Of a DNA stretch of 64,000 bases, positions 1 to 10,003 are shown one piece after another (the first letter of the stretch is position 1; the number at the start of each line of letters is the position of its first letter). Source of the DNA: Liolophura sinensis (taxonomy: Eukaryota; Mollusca; Polyplacophora; Chitonida; Chitonidae); the NCBI RefSeq assembly GCF_032854445.1, contig NC_088300.1, forward strand, positions 28,811,608 through 28,875,607, read 5' to 3'. Under the pieces are notes generated by a model that saw only the letters and a list, made by a program, of their open reading frames with translations, was not told the origin of the DNA and did no database searches. The position numbers and the translations under genes are program-made.

Positions 1-18
1 TCAGTGTTTGTTTCACAG

Positions 19-3000
19 TTACCACCTTTCAATATGCATATGGTAACAATGGTAACTTCAGCCGTCTATATGAGAGATTTTTAGTTGATGGTAACACAGT
101 GACAGTGACCATAGACTCCCATCATGCCATCCACACGGTCAGTGACAAATTTGTCAGCCTTACTCTCGATTCCAGCCAGCTCAAATATGGTTTGAGACAT
201 TTCCATTCCGGGTAAGGTTATAATCCAACAATTGCGATTTTTTCATGATCACCTCAGTAAAGGAAGGTCATGTTATTGCTCGCGCTTATTCGCCCGCATT
301 TGTCCCTTTATTTGTCTCTGTGTATATAGACGGTTTTAGATGAAATTTGGTACACAGCTTTGGAACATCAGTCCACCACATGTTGATAGTAATTCTAGAA
401 TTTTTCAGTGTTTTTTTTTACTCATTGCGATACGCCACACAAAACCAGAGTATTGTCTCTTTGCCTGTAGTGATGGGATTAAGGTGTGGTGGAGGTCTGC
501 GCTTCGTTTATGCTGTAACATCTAATATTTTTTGTTTATACATATTCATTTTTTAATGTTTGTTTTTCCCCTATCGTGTCCAGCCTAAAGAAGATACGTA
601 ACCTTGCCAAAGGTCTGGCTCCAGCGTATCTCCGTGTAGGGGGAACGGCCGCAGACTCCCTGAGCTTTAAATCAGGGCCATCAACAGACTTCATAATGGA
701 CGGTCAGTAGGCTACAAGTGCCATTATAAGAACAACCGACCCGTGTTGTCAGTTTTAGTGCGTGGCGAATTTATGGGTCAGATTAAATATTTTGAAAATG
801 TCTGCCTGTCTATACATAAGTCTCTTTCGACTCCTAGATTCATTTATCCTTACTAAATTAACTTGTCTTTTGATCTTACATTTTTTTTTACCGCTGTACT
901 GTTGCCATTTTTGGACATTCATGGCATGAGTGTCTCTTCTGTAGGAACACGCTCCGTGTTGATGGCAATCGAACAGACAATAAAATTCACGAAACTGTTC
1001 CTTTTGAGAATCCGATTCGTGTTGATGGTAGTCTAAGAGAAAATTCACGGCATGGCACTGTTCCTTCCATTGGAACCTATTCGTATTGATGAAATTCATC
1101 TGGTTCGTGTTGATGGTAATCGAAGAGGCACTCTTCCTTCTGTAAGAACCCACTTTGTGTTGATAAGAGTCAAAGAGACCGTGAAGGGCGTGGCAATGTT
1201 CCTTCCCTGGGAACCCCTTTGGATTGATCACAACCTAAGAGATAGTAGAAAACATGACACTTACCCGTACACTTTGTCATAAAAGAAATGATCACGTCAA
1301 AAATATATCAGTACTACGTAAGGTCTACAGAACATGATACTATATCGGATAATAAGTAAAGGGAATCTCCATTACACTGTAGAGCGGGAGCTGGACACCC
1401 TGTATCATTTCGCAAGAGATGTTGGCTGGGACATGATCTTTGACCTCAATCTGCTTCACCGTCATCACGGAGAATGGGACTCTACTAATGCCGAATCACT
1501 GATGAAGTACGCCGCCAGCAAAGGATACAGGTTCCATCTGGAGTTAGGAAATGGTAAGTAGAACCATTCTACCATTACTTTTATTATTTCACTTTAGGAA
1601 CAAAACTAGAGGTGGGATCAACCCCCTCTCCGCCACCTCATTTGCCCATGAAATTAATGAAAAACAAAAGACATGTAATGAAGCCATCAGCCCAACTATT
1701 TGTGAGGTCAAGGAATATGTTTATAGACGTGTAGCAGTTTCTCTTTCGCTTTGTTTAGCTCAAAAAATCCATTGTGGCCTCAAGTCCTGCGGTAACTAGG
1801 CTTCGAGTGACGTAGTTACGAGAGTTCTCTCTTGGTGCGCAAAGCGAAGTTGAACCCAATGTTTGCCTGTACGCTTAACACTGCTCACAAGGACATTGGT
1901 AGCGCAGCGTAATGACCCAGGAGGCTCTCACCAATGCAGTCTCTGTGAGTTCAAGTCCAGCTCATGCTGGCTTCCTCTCCGGCCGTTCGTGTGAAGGTCT
2001 GTCAGCATCCTGCTGATTATCGTGGGTTTCCCCCGGGCTCTGTCCGGTCTCAACCCATCATAATGCTGGTTGCCGTCGTACAAGTGAAATATTCTTGAGT
2101 ACGGCGTAAAACACTAATCAAACAAATAAATAAATAAGAAAGGACATTGACACACTTGGTGTGCAAAGTGAAGTTGAACATAATGTTTGCATGTGCACTT
2201 ATCACTGTTCACAAGAGTGCTGGCATTCTTGGTGCGCAAAGCGAGGTTGAACCCAATGTTTGCCTGTACGCTTAACACTGCTCGCAAGGGAATTGGCACT
2301 CTTGGTGCAAGGTTGAACCCAGTGTTCGCCATAGATGATTATCCAACTTAGGTAATCACCGGACCAAACTGGCAGTTGGGGACCTTTTCCCTACCATTGT
2401 TCTCGTGCAATTCATGGGGATTACGGTATCACTTTGATGAGAAATCTTCATAGTGAAAACAGGAATGAACATTGGACGCTGTTAGTTTGTCTCACCATAA
2501 AGAATAAGTGTCTTCATATGTTGTTCTTTTTATTACTATTTCTTTCAATTAGAACCGAATTTATACGAACGTAGAGGCATTCACGTGGACCCAGCCCAGA
2601 TAGGCCGTGACTATGGCAAACTTAAGCATCTGATGAATTCTATCCACCCTTTTAACGAAATGATGCTGGTAGGTCCGGCTTTCACAGGCAGTTTTCATGT
2701 GGACTACGCTGAGAAGTGAGTACTGAATACATGAAGAGTGAGTACATCTGTAGTATAGTAGTGGGTAATGTAGGGCTATACCTCCATCAGGACTAAAATT
2801 TCAAAAATCATTGCAGCAGGTGAAATATAGAAACTCAGTAGTCTGTGCATGAATTATGTAAGTGAAAAAGGTATTGATGATAGAAATATTGTTTATTGAT
2901 GTTATATCATTTTTGGATCGTATATTTGAAACAACATTCGTATACAAATTACAATCTGTTGGTTATGAAAATCCCTTTTCGTCCACTGTGAGATCCCGTA

Positions 3001-6000
3001 TAAATTTAGTGTATATTGCTTTGTGGAACTAGACAGAAAATGATCATAGAATTGTAAAGCTTTGGTCGAAAATAGGCATGGTATAATAAAATAAAAAGAT
3101 ATTTTTGAATTCAAGCTATTAAATATTTGGAGCAATTAGCCACTAATATACTTGGGAAATGACCTGTATTTCGTTTTTGTTTCAGGTTTCTGTCAACAGG
3201 GTCGACTTATATCGACGCCATGACAGTGCATCAGTAAGAACATACAGATTTGTTTCCCACCCAAAATTAGTTAGTAAAATGGAAAAGTATAATAGATATC
3301 GACTCATTACGCCACCTGTCGTTATTAATGAAAGGGTCATCTTTTATTTTCCCACGAAAAATTAGTTGGTAAAATGGAAAAGTAAAATAGATATTGACTT
3401 TTTACACCACCAATCGTTATTAGCGAAATGGTAATCTTTACAATTATTTGGGCACCGGATGTTTTCGCATGCATTTTGGCGGCTTATCCCCATTCTCCAT
3501 AGGTATTACATGGACGGATCGAAAGCGAAGGCGGAAGATTTCTTGAATCCGGACATCCTGGATAATTTCAAGCGTTTGGCCATTCATCGGTCTCAGGAAG
3601 CCTTATCCAAGCATTCAAAAGGAACAAAGACTACCTGGGTGCTAGAGACGAGTTCAGCCTACGGGGGAGGCGCCCCAGTGCTCTCAGAATCCTTTATCGC
3701 CGGCTTCACGTACGTGGCGCTCAAACCAAACTACATCAGTGTCTCATCAATGAAATCAGTTAAACGATAACGAGTTTTCATTGATTATATCACTTCATTT
3801 AGCTCAGGGTTTGTTTTGTTGTACATCTACGGTCTAATAATTCTCATGACCAAAAAGTCTGCATACAAAATTTGTCCAATCGCCACCACACACACCATAA
3901 AAAGAACAGTTTTATCGTTTTGGGGGATATACACAGGTTTCTGGATGTAGTATAGTGCTGAAAACAGGTTGAGACCACTCCGCGACTTTAAAATTTTCAG
4001 CACTCCAGTATCTGTGCTAACATTTGTGCTGTAAATCCCCCAAAACGATATGTTAAAGTGTTCCTTAAACTACTTTCTAAATGATATTCACCAATCCGAC
4101 ACGACAAAAACGATGTGATGGGATGATAACAACATTTTGAGTGACTCTAAACGAGCGGTGATTAAAATATTGCCTTAAACATCACTGAAATTTATTTTCT
4201 TTTACCTAATTCTGTGTAAGTGATGGAGTTAGGGAATTTTTTCTGCGATTTAAGCATTTACATTAACGGTTAGAATAAAATCCTAATCTGACAAGAGTCC
4301 GGATTTCACCGGTTCCGTGTGACCATTTGCCAACTATCACACTGTCCTCACGGCTCTGGTTTTACCCTCCTTGTTGTAGTCTTGTATATTCCTACCTGGT
4401 CAGTTTGGTCAACCGAATGGTTTCCACTGGCTCCTTTTCTGAGAAATTTGTTTTCTATTTCTTTAAGGTGGTTGGACGAACTCGGCATGGCTGCTGCCAA
4501 TGGTATCCCTGTTGTTGCCAGACAAAACTTTGTGGGAGCACATTATTCTCTTGTTGCAAATGATAACCCATTGCCAGTAAGACATCAGATGTGCAATTGT
4601 TGCAAATGATAACCCATTGCCAGTAAAACATCAGATGTGCAATTGTTGCAAATGATAACCCATTGCCAGTAAGACATCAGATGTGCCATTTGAAGAATAT
4701 CCATTAGTGTGGTCATAGAAATTCTAGTTGTATTTAAATATGAGTGTTGTGCACAATGATACATGTGGTACAGCAAGTTCTTGCCGAAAGGTAAGCCTGT
4801 GACGAACATTCACGATGATAAACGCGATCATCGGAATTCTTGTGGAAGAATTTGAAGGCTGTCCATGCTGATAAATACGGTAGTGGAAACAGTTGAGGAA
4901 AAATATGAAAAATGTCAACAATGGTAAATGTGTAGTAAAAAGCGATTTATTTATTTATTTGATTGATGTTTTCCGCCATACTCAAGACTATTTCACTTAT
5001 ACGCTGGTGGCCAGCATTATGGTTGGAGGAGCCGGTAAAATGTGAAGATTTTCTACACATATAAACATGGTAACAAAAGTTATTTTGGTAAAACGAGAAG
5101 GGTACCCACAGTTCTAAATGAAGTTGTGGAGTGCGTGAGTGCTTGGGGTGTAACGTCGTACTCAACAATTTTTTAGTCATATGACAACGACGGAATCCTT
5201 AGGGTGCATGTACGTGTAATGTGCCTCCTTGTAGCAGGACGGATTTCCACCACTCTTTTATCTAGTGCTGCTTCACTGAGACGACTTACCGAAGGCAAGT
5301 AAGCCGCTCTGCCTGAGCCATTATACTGATACGGGTCAACCAGTCGTTGCACTATCCCCTTAAATGAAATTGTGGAAACAAGAATAATGTAAAATGTTCT
5401 AACAAGTGAATACTTTGATTCATGTGGCCTGAATTTCAGGGTCGGTAGCAAATATAGATCGATGAAAATAATATGATACTGATGTTGATTATTTAACTAT
5501 CAAACGAATTAACCTAAAATTCAAATTCAAATATTTAACAAGCTCTTTTGCTGTGCTAAATACATTTTATTCTGTTATATTCTGTGGTCCGCCCGTAAAA
5601 ATAATTTGTTACGGGAATTATTTCTGTCAGGACTACTGGTTGACATTGCTACACAAACGTCTGGTAGGACGGAAAGTTCTCAAGGTCACCTCTAGCGAAC
5701 ATAATCGTCACTTCCGGATCTACGCCCATTGCTCCAAGGAGTAAGTCTGTCTATCTATTGTAACAGGAATACACAATTATAATACACTTAGGAATACACT
5801 TAGTACGGGAAAAAAAGAACAGAAATGTGGACAGCTTGAAAAGCAAAATATGCAGATCGCATTAATCATGCTTTCTCCTTGCGGAAATCACAAACTGTTT
5901 AGCTCTTATAATGACGATGGTTACCACGTTATTTTGTTATCACCTTATGTTGTTTTAACTGCGAATCTTACAACATTTCAGACATGGACATCCTCACGGT

Positions 6001-6549
6001 GTCACATTTTTCTTTCAAAATATGCTGAGTTCCGAAGTGAAGCTAAACCTGGAGCAGTACACTAATCATTATTATGAGCTCTACATCTTGACGGCTGGCG
6101 GAGACGGGTCTTTGACATCTAAGTGAGTACCTGAAAAAATATTGTCGGTCTCGCCACTATTTTCCCGTTTTTACAATAAAACAAATCACAGTAGTGTCCG
6201 AAAATTGCTGCTGTCGGTCGCAAATTTAGACTTCGTTACCTCTTCGCTAACGGTGGTGATTGAACTGCCTGCATGGAAAATACGGTATTTGAGTGTTTTG
6301 ACGATGTTTGTACGATGTGTTTTTACAGCTGTTTTCAGAACCACGGTAATGATATGTATAGTACCAATTGGATAATGTTTCTCTTATGTTCTTAGGACCG
6401 TGAAGTTAAACGGCCATGAACTGCATATGAACGGTGATTCCCTGCCTACCCTCTCACCGGTAACCGACAGAGTCTGGCCTGTGAAGGTTCCCGGCCACTC
6501 GTTCGGGTTCCTGGTCTCACCCCACGCCGACGCATCCGCATGCCCATGA
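19..6549 (+). CDS. HPSE: Heparanase (GH79 endo-beta-D-glucuronidase), 5' incomplete, ten exons
   Basis: Heparanase cleaves heparan sulfate chains in the extracellular matrix and lysosome. Exons read from the sequence: 19-211, 584-702, 1383-1553, 2553-2715, 3186-3233, 3503-3709, 4468-4576, 5631-5740, 5982-6122, 6396-6549. All junctions are GT-AG and every split codon closes, giving about 470 residues. Recognisable family blocks are RNLAKGLAPAYLRVGGT, ELGNEPN (acid/base Glu), WVLETSSAYGGGAP (nucleophile Glu), DYWLTLLHKRLVG and a C-terminal beta-domain ending SACP-stop. The signal peptide and first exons lie left of the window. The first exon start at 19 rests on a tttgtttcacag acceptor, and the frame is also open to base 3. 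The vertebrate stretch holding the excised 6-kDa linker is nearly absent between exons 2 and 3. The family call is firm. HPSE versus an HPSE2-like paralogue is less certain, but both catalytic Glu are kept, which favours an active enzyme. Confidence 0.9.
703..1382 (+). repeat. Heparanase intron 2 with a degenerate minisatellite
   Basis: Within this intron, about 915-1235, four to five diverged units of roughly 60-75 bp repeat the words TCGTGTTGATGGTAATCGAA and CACGGCATGGCACTGTTCCT. The plus-strand reading frame at 1052-1282 and the minus-strand frame at 755-1231 are products of this repetition and match no family. The flanking exons join directly in phase, so no extra exon is needed here. Confidence 0.6.
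1828..2325 (+). repeat. Minisatellite of about 70 bp, interrupted by a SINE
   Basis: The unit carries CTTGGTGCGCAAAGCGAAGT and AACCCAATGTTTGCCTGTAC. One copy lies at 1828-1898 and about two and a half at 2140-2325. The SINE at 1899-2139 separates them. The array lies in heparanase intron 3. Confidence 0.7.
1899..2139 (+). mobile_element. SINE group A, 5'-truncated, with target-site duplication
   Basis: Runs from GTAGCGCAGCGTAATGACCC to an AAATAAATAAATAAG tail after the group A 3' end TTCTTGAGTACGGCGTAAAA. The 10-bp word AAGGACATTG lies on both sides (1889-1898 and 2140-2149) and is a clean target-site duplication. The first 30 or so bases of the tRNA-like head (box A) are missing, as expected from incomplete reverse transcription. 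Confidence 0.85.
2553..2715 (+). CDS. HPSE: Heparanase exon carrying the catalytic acid/base NEP motif
   Basis: The catalytic acid/base Glu of GH79 lies in the motif Asn-Glu-Pro. Its codon is split by the intron: G at 1553 ends the previous exon and AA at 2553-2554 opens this one. The exon encodes E-PNLYERRGIHVDPAQIG and continues to HVDYAEK. It ends with two bases of a Lys codon before GTGAGT. Confidence 0.88.
3250..3440 (+). repeat. Tandem duplication of about 95 bp in heparanase intron 5
   Basis: Two diverged copies begin with TTTCCCAC at 3253 and 3348. Both carry AAAATTAGTT, GTAAAATGGAAAAGTA, AATAGATAT and a CGTTATTA word. No coding content is visible. Confidence 0.7.
3503..3709 (+). CDS. 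HPSE: Heparanase exon carrying the catalytic nucleophile
   Basis: The exon begins at YYMDGSKAKAEDFLNPDIL, close to the vertebrate heparanase sequence, and contains TTWVLETSSAYGGGAP. The nucleophile Glu codon GAG is at 3645-3647. A Leu precedes it where the vertebrate enzyme has Gly. The exon ends within a Thr codon (AC|G) before GTACGT and continues in frame at 4468 with WLDELGMAAANG. Confidence 0.88.
4550..4690 (+). repeat. 46-bp triplication spanning the exon 7 splice donor
   Basis: Three near-identical 46-bp units begin at about 4550, 4596 and 4642. Each includes the last coding bases of the exon (GATAACCCATTGCCA) and the following donor GTAAGA or GTAAAA. The first donor, at 4577, keeps the protein in frame with the exon at 5631. 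Use of the second would add 46 bases and meet a TGA at once. Confidence 0.85.
4690..5100 (+). repeat. Degenerate array of about 50-bp units in heparanase intron 7
   Basis: Loose repeats carry words like GATAAATATGGTAATAGAAATTCTTGTGG and GTAAAATGTGAAGATTTTCTACAC. They are interrupted by a SINE fragment at 4945-5035. The same units occur at 7320-7740, which helps show that the downstream copy came from this region. Confidence 0.5.
4945..5035 (-). mobile_element. SINE group A, 3'-end fragment
   Basis: On the plus strand it reads ATTTATTTATTTATTTGATT, then a variant of TTTTACGCCGTACTCAAGA and the CCAGCATTATGGT block. This is the 3' third of group A in minus orientation. The head is absent. Confidence 0.75.
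5131..5370 (-). mobile_element. SINE group B, partial
   Basis: The reverse complement carries the group B central domain: CAGTATAATGGCTCAGGCAG, CTTGCCTTCGGTAAGTCGTC, GGTGGAAATCCGTCCTGC, then the TGAGTACGACGTTA tail. The tRNA-like head seen at 60641 is missing. The minus-strand reading frame at 5173-5451 is this SINE. Confidence 0.8.
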
Positions 6550-6604
6550 AGCAAAGTTAGACACTTAACAAGCGGAACATGCATTTTTGTGTTTATATGT
6601 AGAG

Positions 6605-6610
6605 AATAAA
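6605..6610 (+). terminator. Heparanase polyadenylation signal
   Basis: AATAAA lies 56 bases after the TGA. It is followed within about 40 bases by the T/GT-rich run TTGTCTTTGAATTGTGTTT, a plausible downstream element. Confidence 0.7.
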
Positions 6611-6793
6611 AGTGGATATATATAGCATCTAGTTGTCTTTGAATTGTGTTTACATTTCATTACACAGTCGAAACTCTTTCAAACATCAGTTAATGACAAC
6701 ATCTAATCACCATGGACTCATAAGGATTTTTGTGATTAGTCTACACCAATATTGAAATTCATAATTTCTCATAAATCGTATTTAAAACTCATG

Positions 6794-7046
6794 AGGGGTC
6801 TCCGTGGCTCAGTTGGTTAGCGCGTTATCGCAGCGTTATGACCCAGGAGGCTCTCACCAATGCGGTCGCTGTGAGTTCAAGTCCAGCTCAAGCTGGCTTC
6901 CTCTCCGGCTGTACGTGGGCAGGTCTGACAGCAACTTGCCCCGGGCTGTGCCCGGTTGCCTCCCACCATAATGCTGACCGCCGTCCTATAAGTGAAATGT
7001 TCTTGAGTACGGCGTAAAACACCAATCAAATAAATAAAAACTAGTG
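6794..7046 (+). mobile_element. SINE group A, near full length
   Basis: The tRNA-like head GGGGTCTCCGTGGCTCAGTT (box A TGGCTCAGTTGG) is followed by box B GAGTTCAAGTCC. The body ends TTCTTGAGTACGGCGTAAAA with an AAATAAATAAAA tail. Flanks AAAACTCATGA and AAAACTAGTGA may be a diverged target duplication. Confidence 0.85.
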
Positions 7047-7319
7047 AATTAATTTAGAAAATATCTTCATGCTGTACATTGTCTCTGTAGTTGTATTTTT
7101 TGATGGTCAGAATTAAATAATGTTTTAACAACTCACAAGATGTCCCAGAGTACCGGTGACATGACGTCCAAGGCAAAATATATGGTAAGAATATAGCAAA
7201 CAGAAGAGATGATGTCAGGCGTTCATGACCACCATGTAGATACGATAAATAAAGAGTGTAGACTGTTTATAATGTGATTGTCTTCGCAATGTATTTATGT
7301 TGGAATTTGACTTCTGAAT

Positions 7320-8600
7320 TGTATCCTATACTCAACAAAATGTCAATATTATTCACAAGAGCAAATGTGGCCATGGAAATGCTAGAAGTTAAATGTCAGT
7401 ATTATTCAATAATAAATGCGGTCATAGAAATGCTAGTGCCTAAATGATGCTAGTGTCCGTATGATCAAAGTAAATGCTCCTGATCATATATATTATCTAT
7501 TGGAATAGTTGAACTTTCACAATTATAAATGTGGTCATCGGAATTCTCGAGGATAAATTTAAAGAGATTCTATGCAGATATATATGCGAAGAATGTCCTC
7601 GGTAATAAATATGGTAATAAGAATTCTTGTAGTAAAATATGAAGAATTGTCTACACTAATATGTGGAGGGATAGATATTCTTCTGGTAAAGTGTGAAGAT
7701 TACCTACACTGATAAATGGCGGAAATATGGTCAAGATGTTATTAAAAGTTAATCTCATATCTGGAAGAAATATATTTGTGACATTAATTTTAAGACCGAT
7801 AGTCTCAAACTACTGTTAAACAACTTCGTTTGCAGTATTAAGTGTATTTTGTTCTATTGCATTCTGTCTTGCCCATCGTAGTACAATTTATTGGGTTTTC
7901 CTTGTCGGGATCTCTGGCTGACATTGCTACTCAAACGTCTTGTTGGTCTGAAAGTTCTCATGGTCACCACTAGAGAACACAAGCGCCATTGCACAGCTGA
8001 ACGCTATATTCTTTCAGGTGATCATAAGCCATTTTATGGAAGCCGATATATACCAAGTTAAAAAACAATAGTGTGTGTTTTTTATGCTTCAGAAAGAAAT
8101 GATTTGACCTCTAGTTGGACAGGAATGGCAATAACTTTATGTGGATAGAAACAAGAAAAATGACAGGTTGAGAAGCAAATATAACCACTAAGAACGTTAA
8201 TTATTGTTCTCCGTATGAAACCAAACTTTTCCGTCCTAAAATCCCATATCCGAACTATTTACCTCTTATATTGACGTTGGGTGCCGCATTATTTTGTCAA
8301 TCACGGCATAAACCTGGAGCAGTACACTAGTCATTATTATGAGCTGTACAACCTGATAGCTGGCGGAAACGGACCTTTGATATCCAAGTGAGTACCTGAA
8401 CAAAGAAACACCTATAAGTAACAAGTGGCATTCTTCAGCGGCTGTTTAAGCATTTACATTAGCAGTTGGAGTGAAGCCCTACACTGAGGTAAATTGATTC
8501 ACCGGATTCTCCCGTTACCTGTAACCAACTATTACACTGTCGTTGCTGCTCTGGTTTTATTCCCCATGCTGTAATCTTTTTATATTACTATACAAAGAAA
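7320..8600 (+). pseudogene. HPSE: Decayed partial tandem copy of heparanase exons 8 and 9
   Basis: 7320-7740 resembles intron 7 of the functional gene and 7800-7908 the end of that intron. 7909-8013 resembles exon 8, reading DLWLTLLLKRLVGLKVLMVT. 8014-8300 resembles intron 8. 8307-8387 is the 3' half of exon 9 with its donor GTGAGTACCTGAA. The copy then switches at about 8440 to sequence matching intron 6 (4250-4400). Exon 8 has lost its AG acceptor (GG here), 18 internal bases and its donor. Exon 9 has lost its 5' half. The order (late exons, then an earlier intron) is expected from tandem duplication of an intron 6 to intron 9 unit followed by decay. It cannot encode a working enzyme. Confidence 0.8.
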
Positions 8601-8699
8601 ACAGATCTGTCTATCGAGATAAAGGAAGAGATGAGCAGACATTTGCAATATAAACTCACAAAAAAATTGCTCCTTTGGTTCAAATGTTGCTAAATTTGA

Positions 8700-9033
8700 G
8701 GGAATTGTTAATTCGATTGTGGTTTAGCGCCATACTCAAAAATTTTTCACACGTGGGTTGGCATTGGTAAAGAAAACCGAAGTGGTTGGAGGAAAACACC
8801 GACGGTTTGCAAGAGTCTTGCGAAATTTCCCACGTTTGACATACTGACATGAACAGGTGGTCTTCAACAGACACATAAAACTGAGTACGCGGCTCCATGG
8901 GTTTTGTCGAAAGTTGCCATGAGTATGCGAACAATGATAGCGGGGAAATCGTGAATTTGATTGTCCATAGTTAGGATCGAACCCGCATCTCGCAGAGTTT
9001 AGCACTTTACCACTAAGCCACGTCCCGCTCCCC
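8700..9033 (-). mobile_element. SINE with a distinct tRNA-like head and a group A-like tail
   Basis: On the minus strand it starts GGGACGTGGCTTAGTGGTAA (box A) and carries GCGGGTTCGATCCTA (box B). It ends TTTTTGAGTATGGCGCTAAA. The head differs from ordinary group A, yet the 3' end is a diverged version of the same tail. Minus-strand reading frames here have no other support. Confidence 0.65.
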
Positions 9034-9227
9034 ACTGCATGGATTAATCTGTAACTGTATTTTTATACTGGCAAGTGATCTATTGAGATTAGTTATAATG
9101 AATGGTCTCTTTTTATTGATATCCGAAGCAAGTCTTTTAGATAACTGATATAGATAATACTCTTTTTGGCATGAATAAATCATTGAAATTCTTAAATAGT
9201 ATAAAAGTACTAATAAATACAATTTAT

Positions 9228-9430
9228 ATATGTATTTATTTGACTATTGTTTTACACCTTTTCAAGAATTGTATGCGCATGCGGCCAATGTTAGTGGAGG
9301 AAATCGGTGCTCAAGAGTAAACCACTGACCTTCATTGTGCGAATGGATGTATGACGAAATTTCTTTGGTGCGACATGCATTCTGTTGGTGACAGGCAAGT
9401 GCCTTCCAGAGAACCTCATGTAAGACCGCA
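9228..9430 (-). mobile_element. Old group A-related SINE remnant
   Basis: The plus strand reads TATTTATTTGACTATTGTTT, TACACCTTTTCAAGAATT and GCGGCCAATGTTAGTGGAGG, a diverged reverse complement of the group A 3' half. The remaining part is too diverged to bound precisely. Confidence 0.45.
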
Positions 9431-9960
9431 CAAAAAAAAAAAAACAAAAAAAACGCTATCGACCGCTTATTGGCACCAAGTCCTCGAGAGCAATGGAAAC
9501 AAGGGAATCCTGAATGCCAAAGAGTGGATTAAATCCATATTCGACGTGTTCTACATGTAGCGACTAATTCTTTTCTTAATAAAAATTTTTTATCGGGATA
9601 TTGATAACTCATCCATGGAAAACACCAACACGGTACTAAATATTCGGGCCCATATATTTATTGAGGAGGAGTGAATTATCTAGCAACGACGCTTGAAGCA
9701 TAACATATAACATCAAAATTAAAAGTCTGACAAATACACATGACGTTTTCCACGCATATGGTATTTCCTTTCTTTGTCTTTGTTTACAATTATAGTTGTA
9801 CCGTTAAGGGTTGATCTCTTGTCAAGTTTACCCTGAAACTTGACACCAGCATGTCATATACATCTGGAAAAATTCCCACAAACGTAGCAAGTGCTTCTGA
9901 GACATATCTCACGAGAAGGTATGATATAGCGCTATACACGCCAGATCTGTACACACCGCA

Positions 9961-9976
9961 ATATATCTTATAATTG
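9961..9976 (+). promoter_or_regulatory. Possible TATA box of the IGFBP-like gene
   Basis: ATATATCTTATAATTG lies about 30-45 bases before the start codon. If it is the TATA box, the 5' UTR would be very short. No other promoter element is obvious. Confidence 0.25.
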
Positions 9977-10003
9977 TGAACTTCTAAGAAGCATATTACC
10001 AGC

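Noticed and set aside
6794-6870. Possible tRNA gene (and similar heads at 16180-16229, 30850-30894, 52944, 60641)
   Set aside because: Box A and box B-like words are present, but the sequence lacks a complete cloverleaf and continues into a SINE body and tail.
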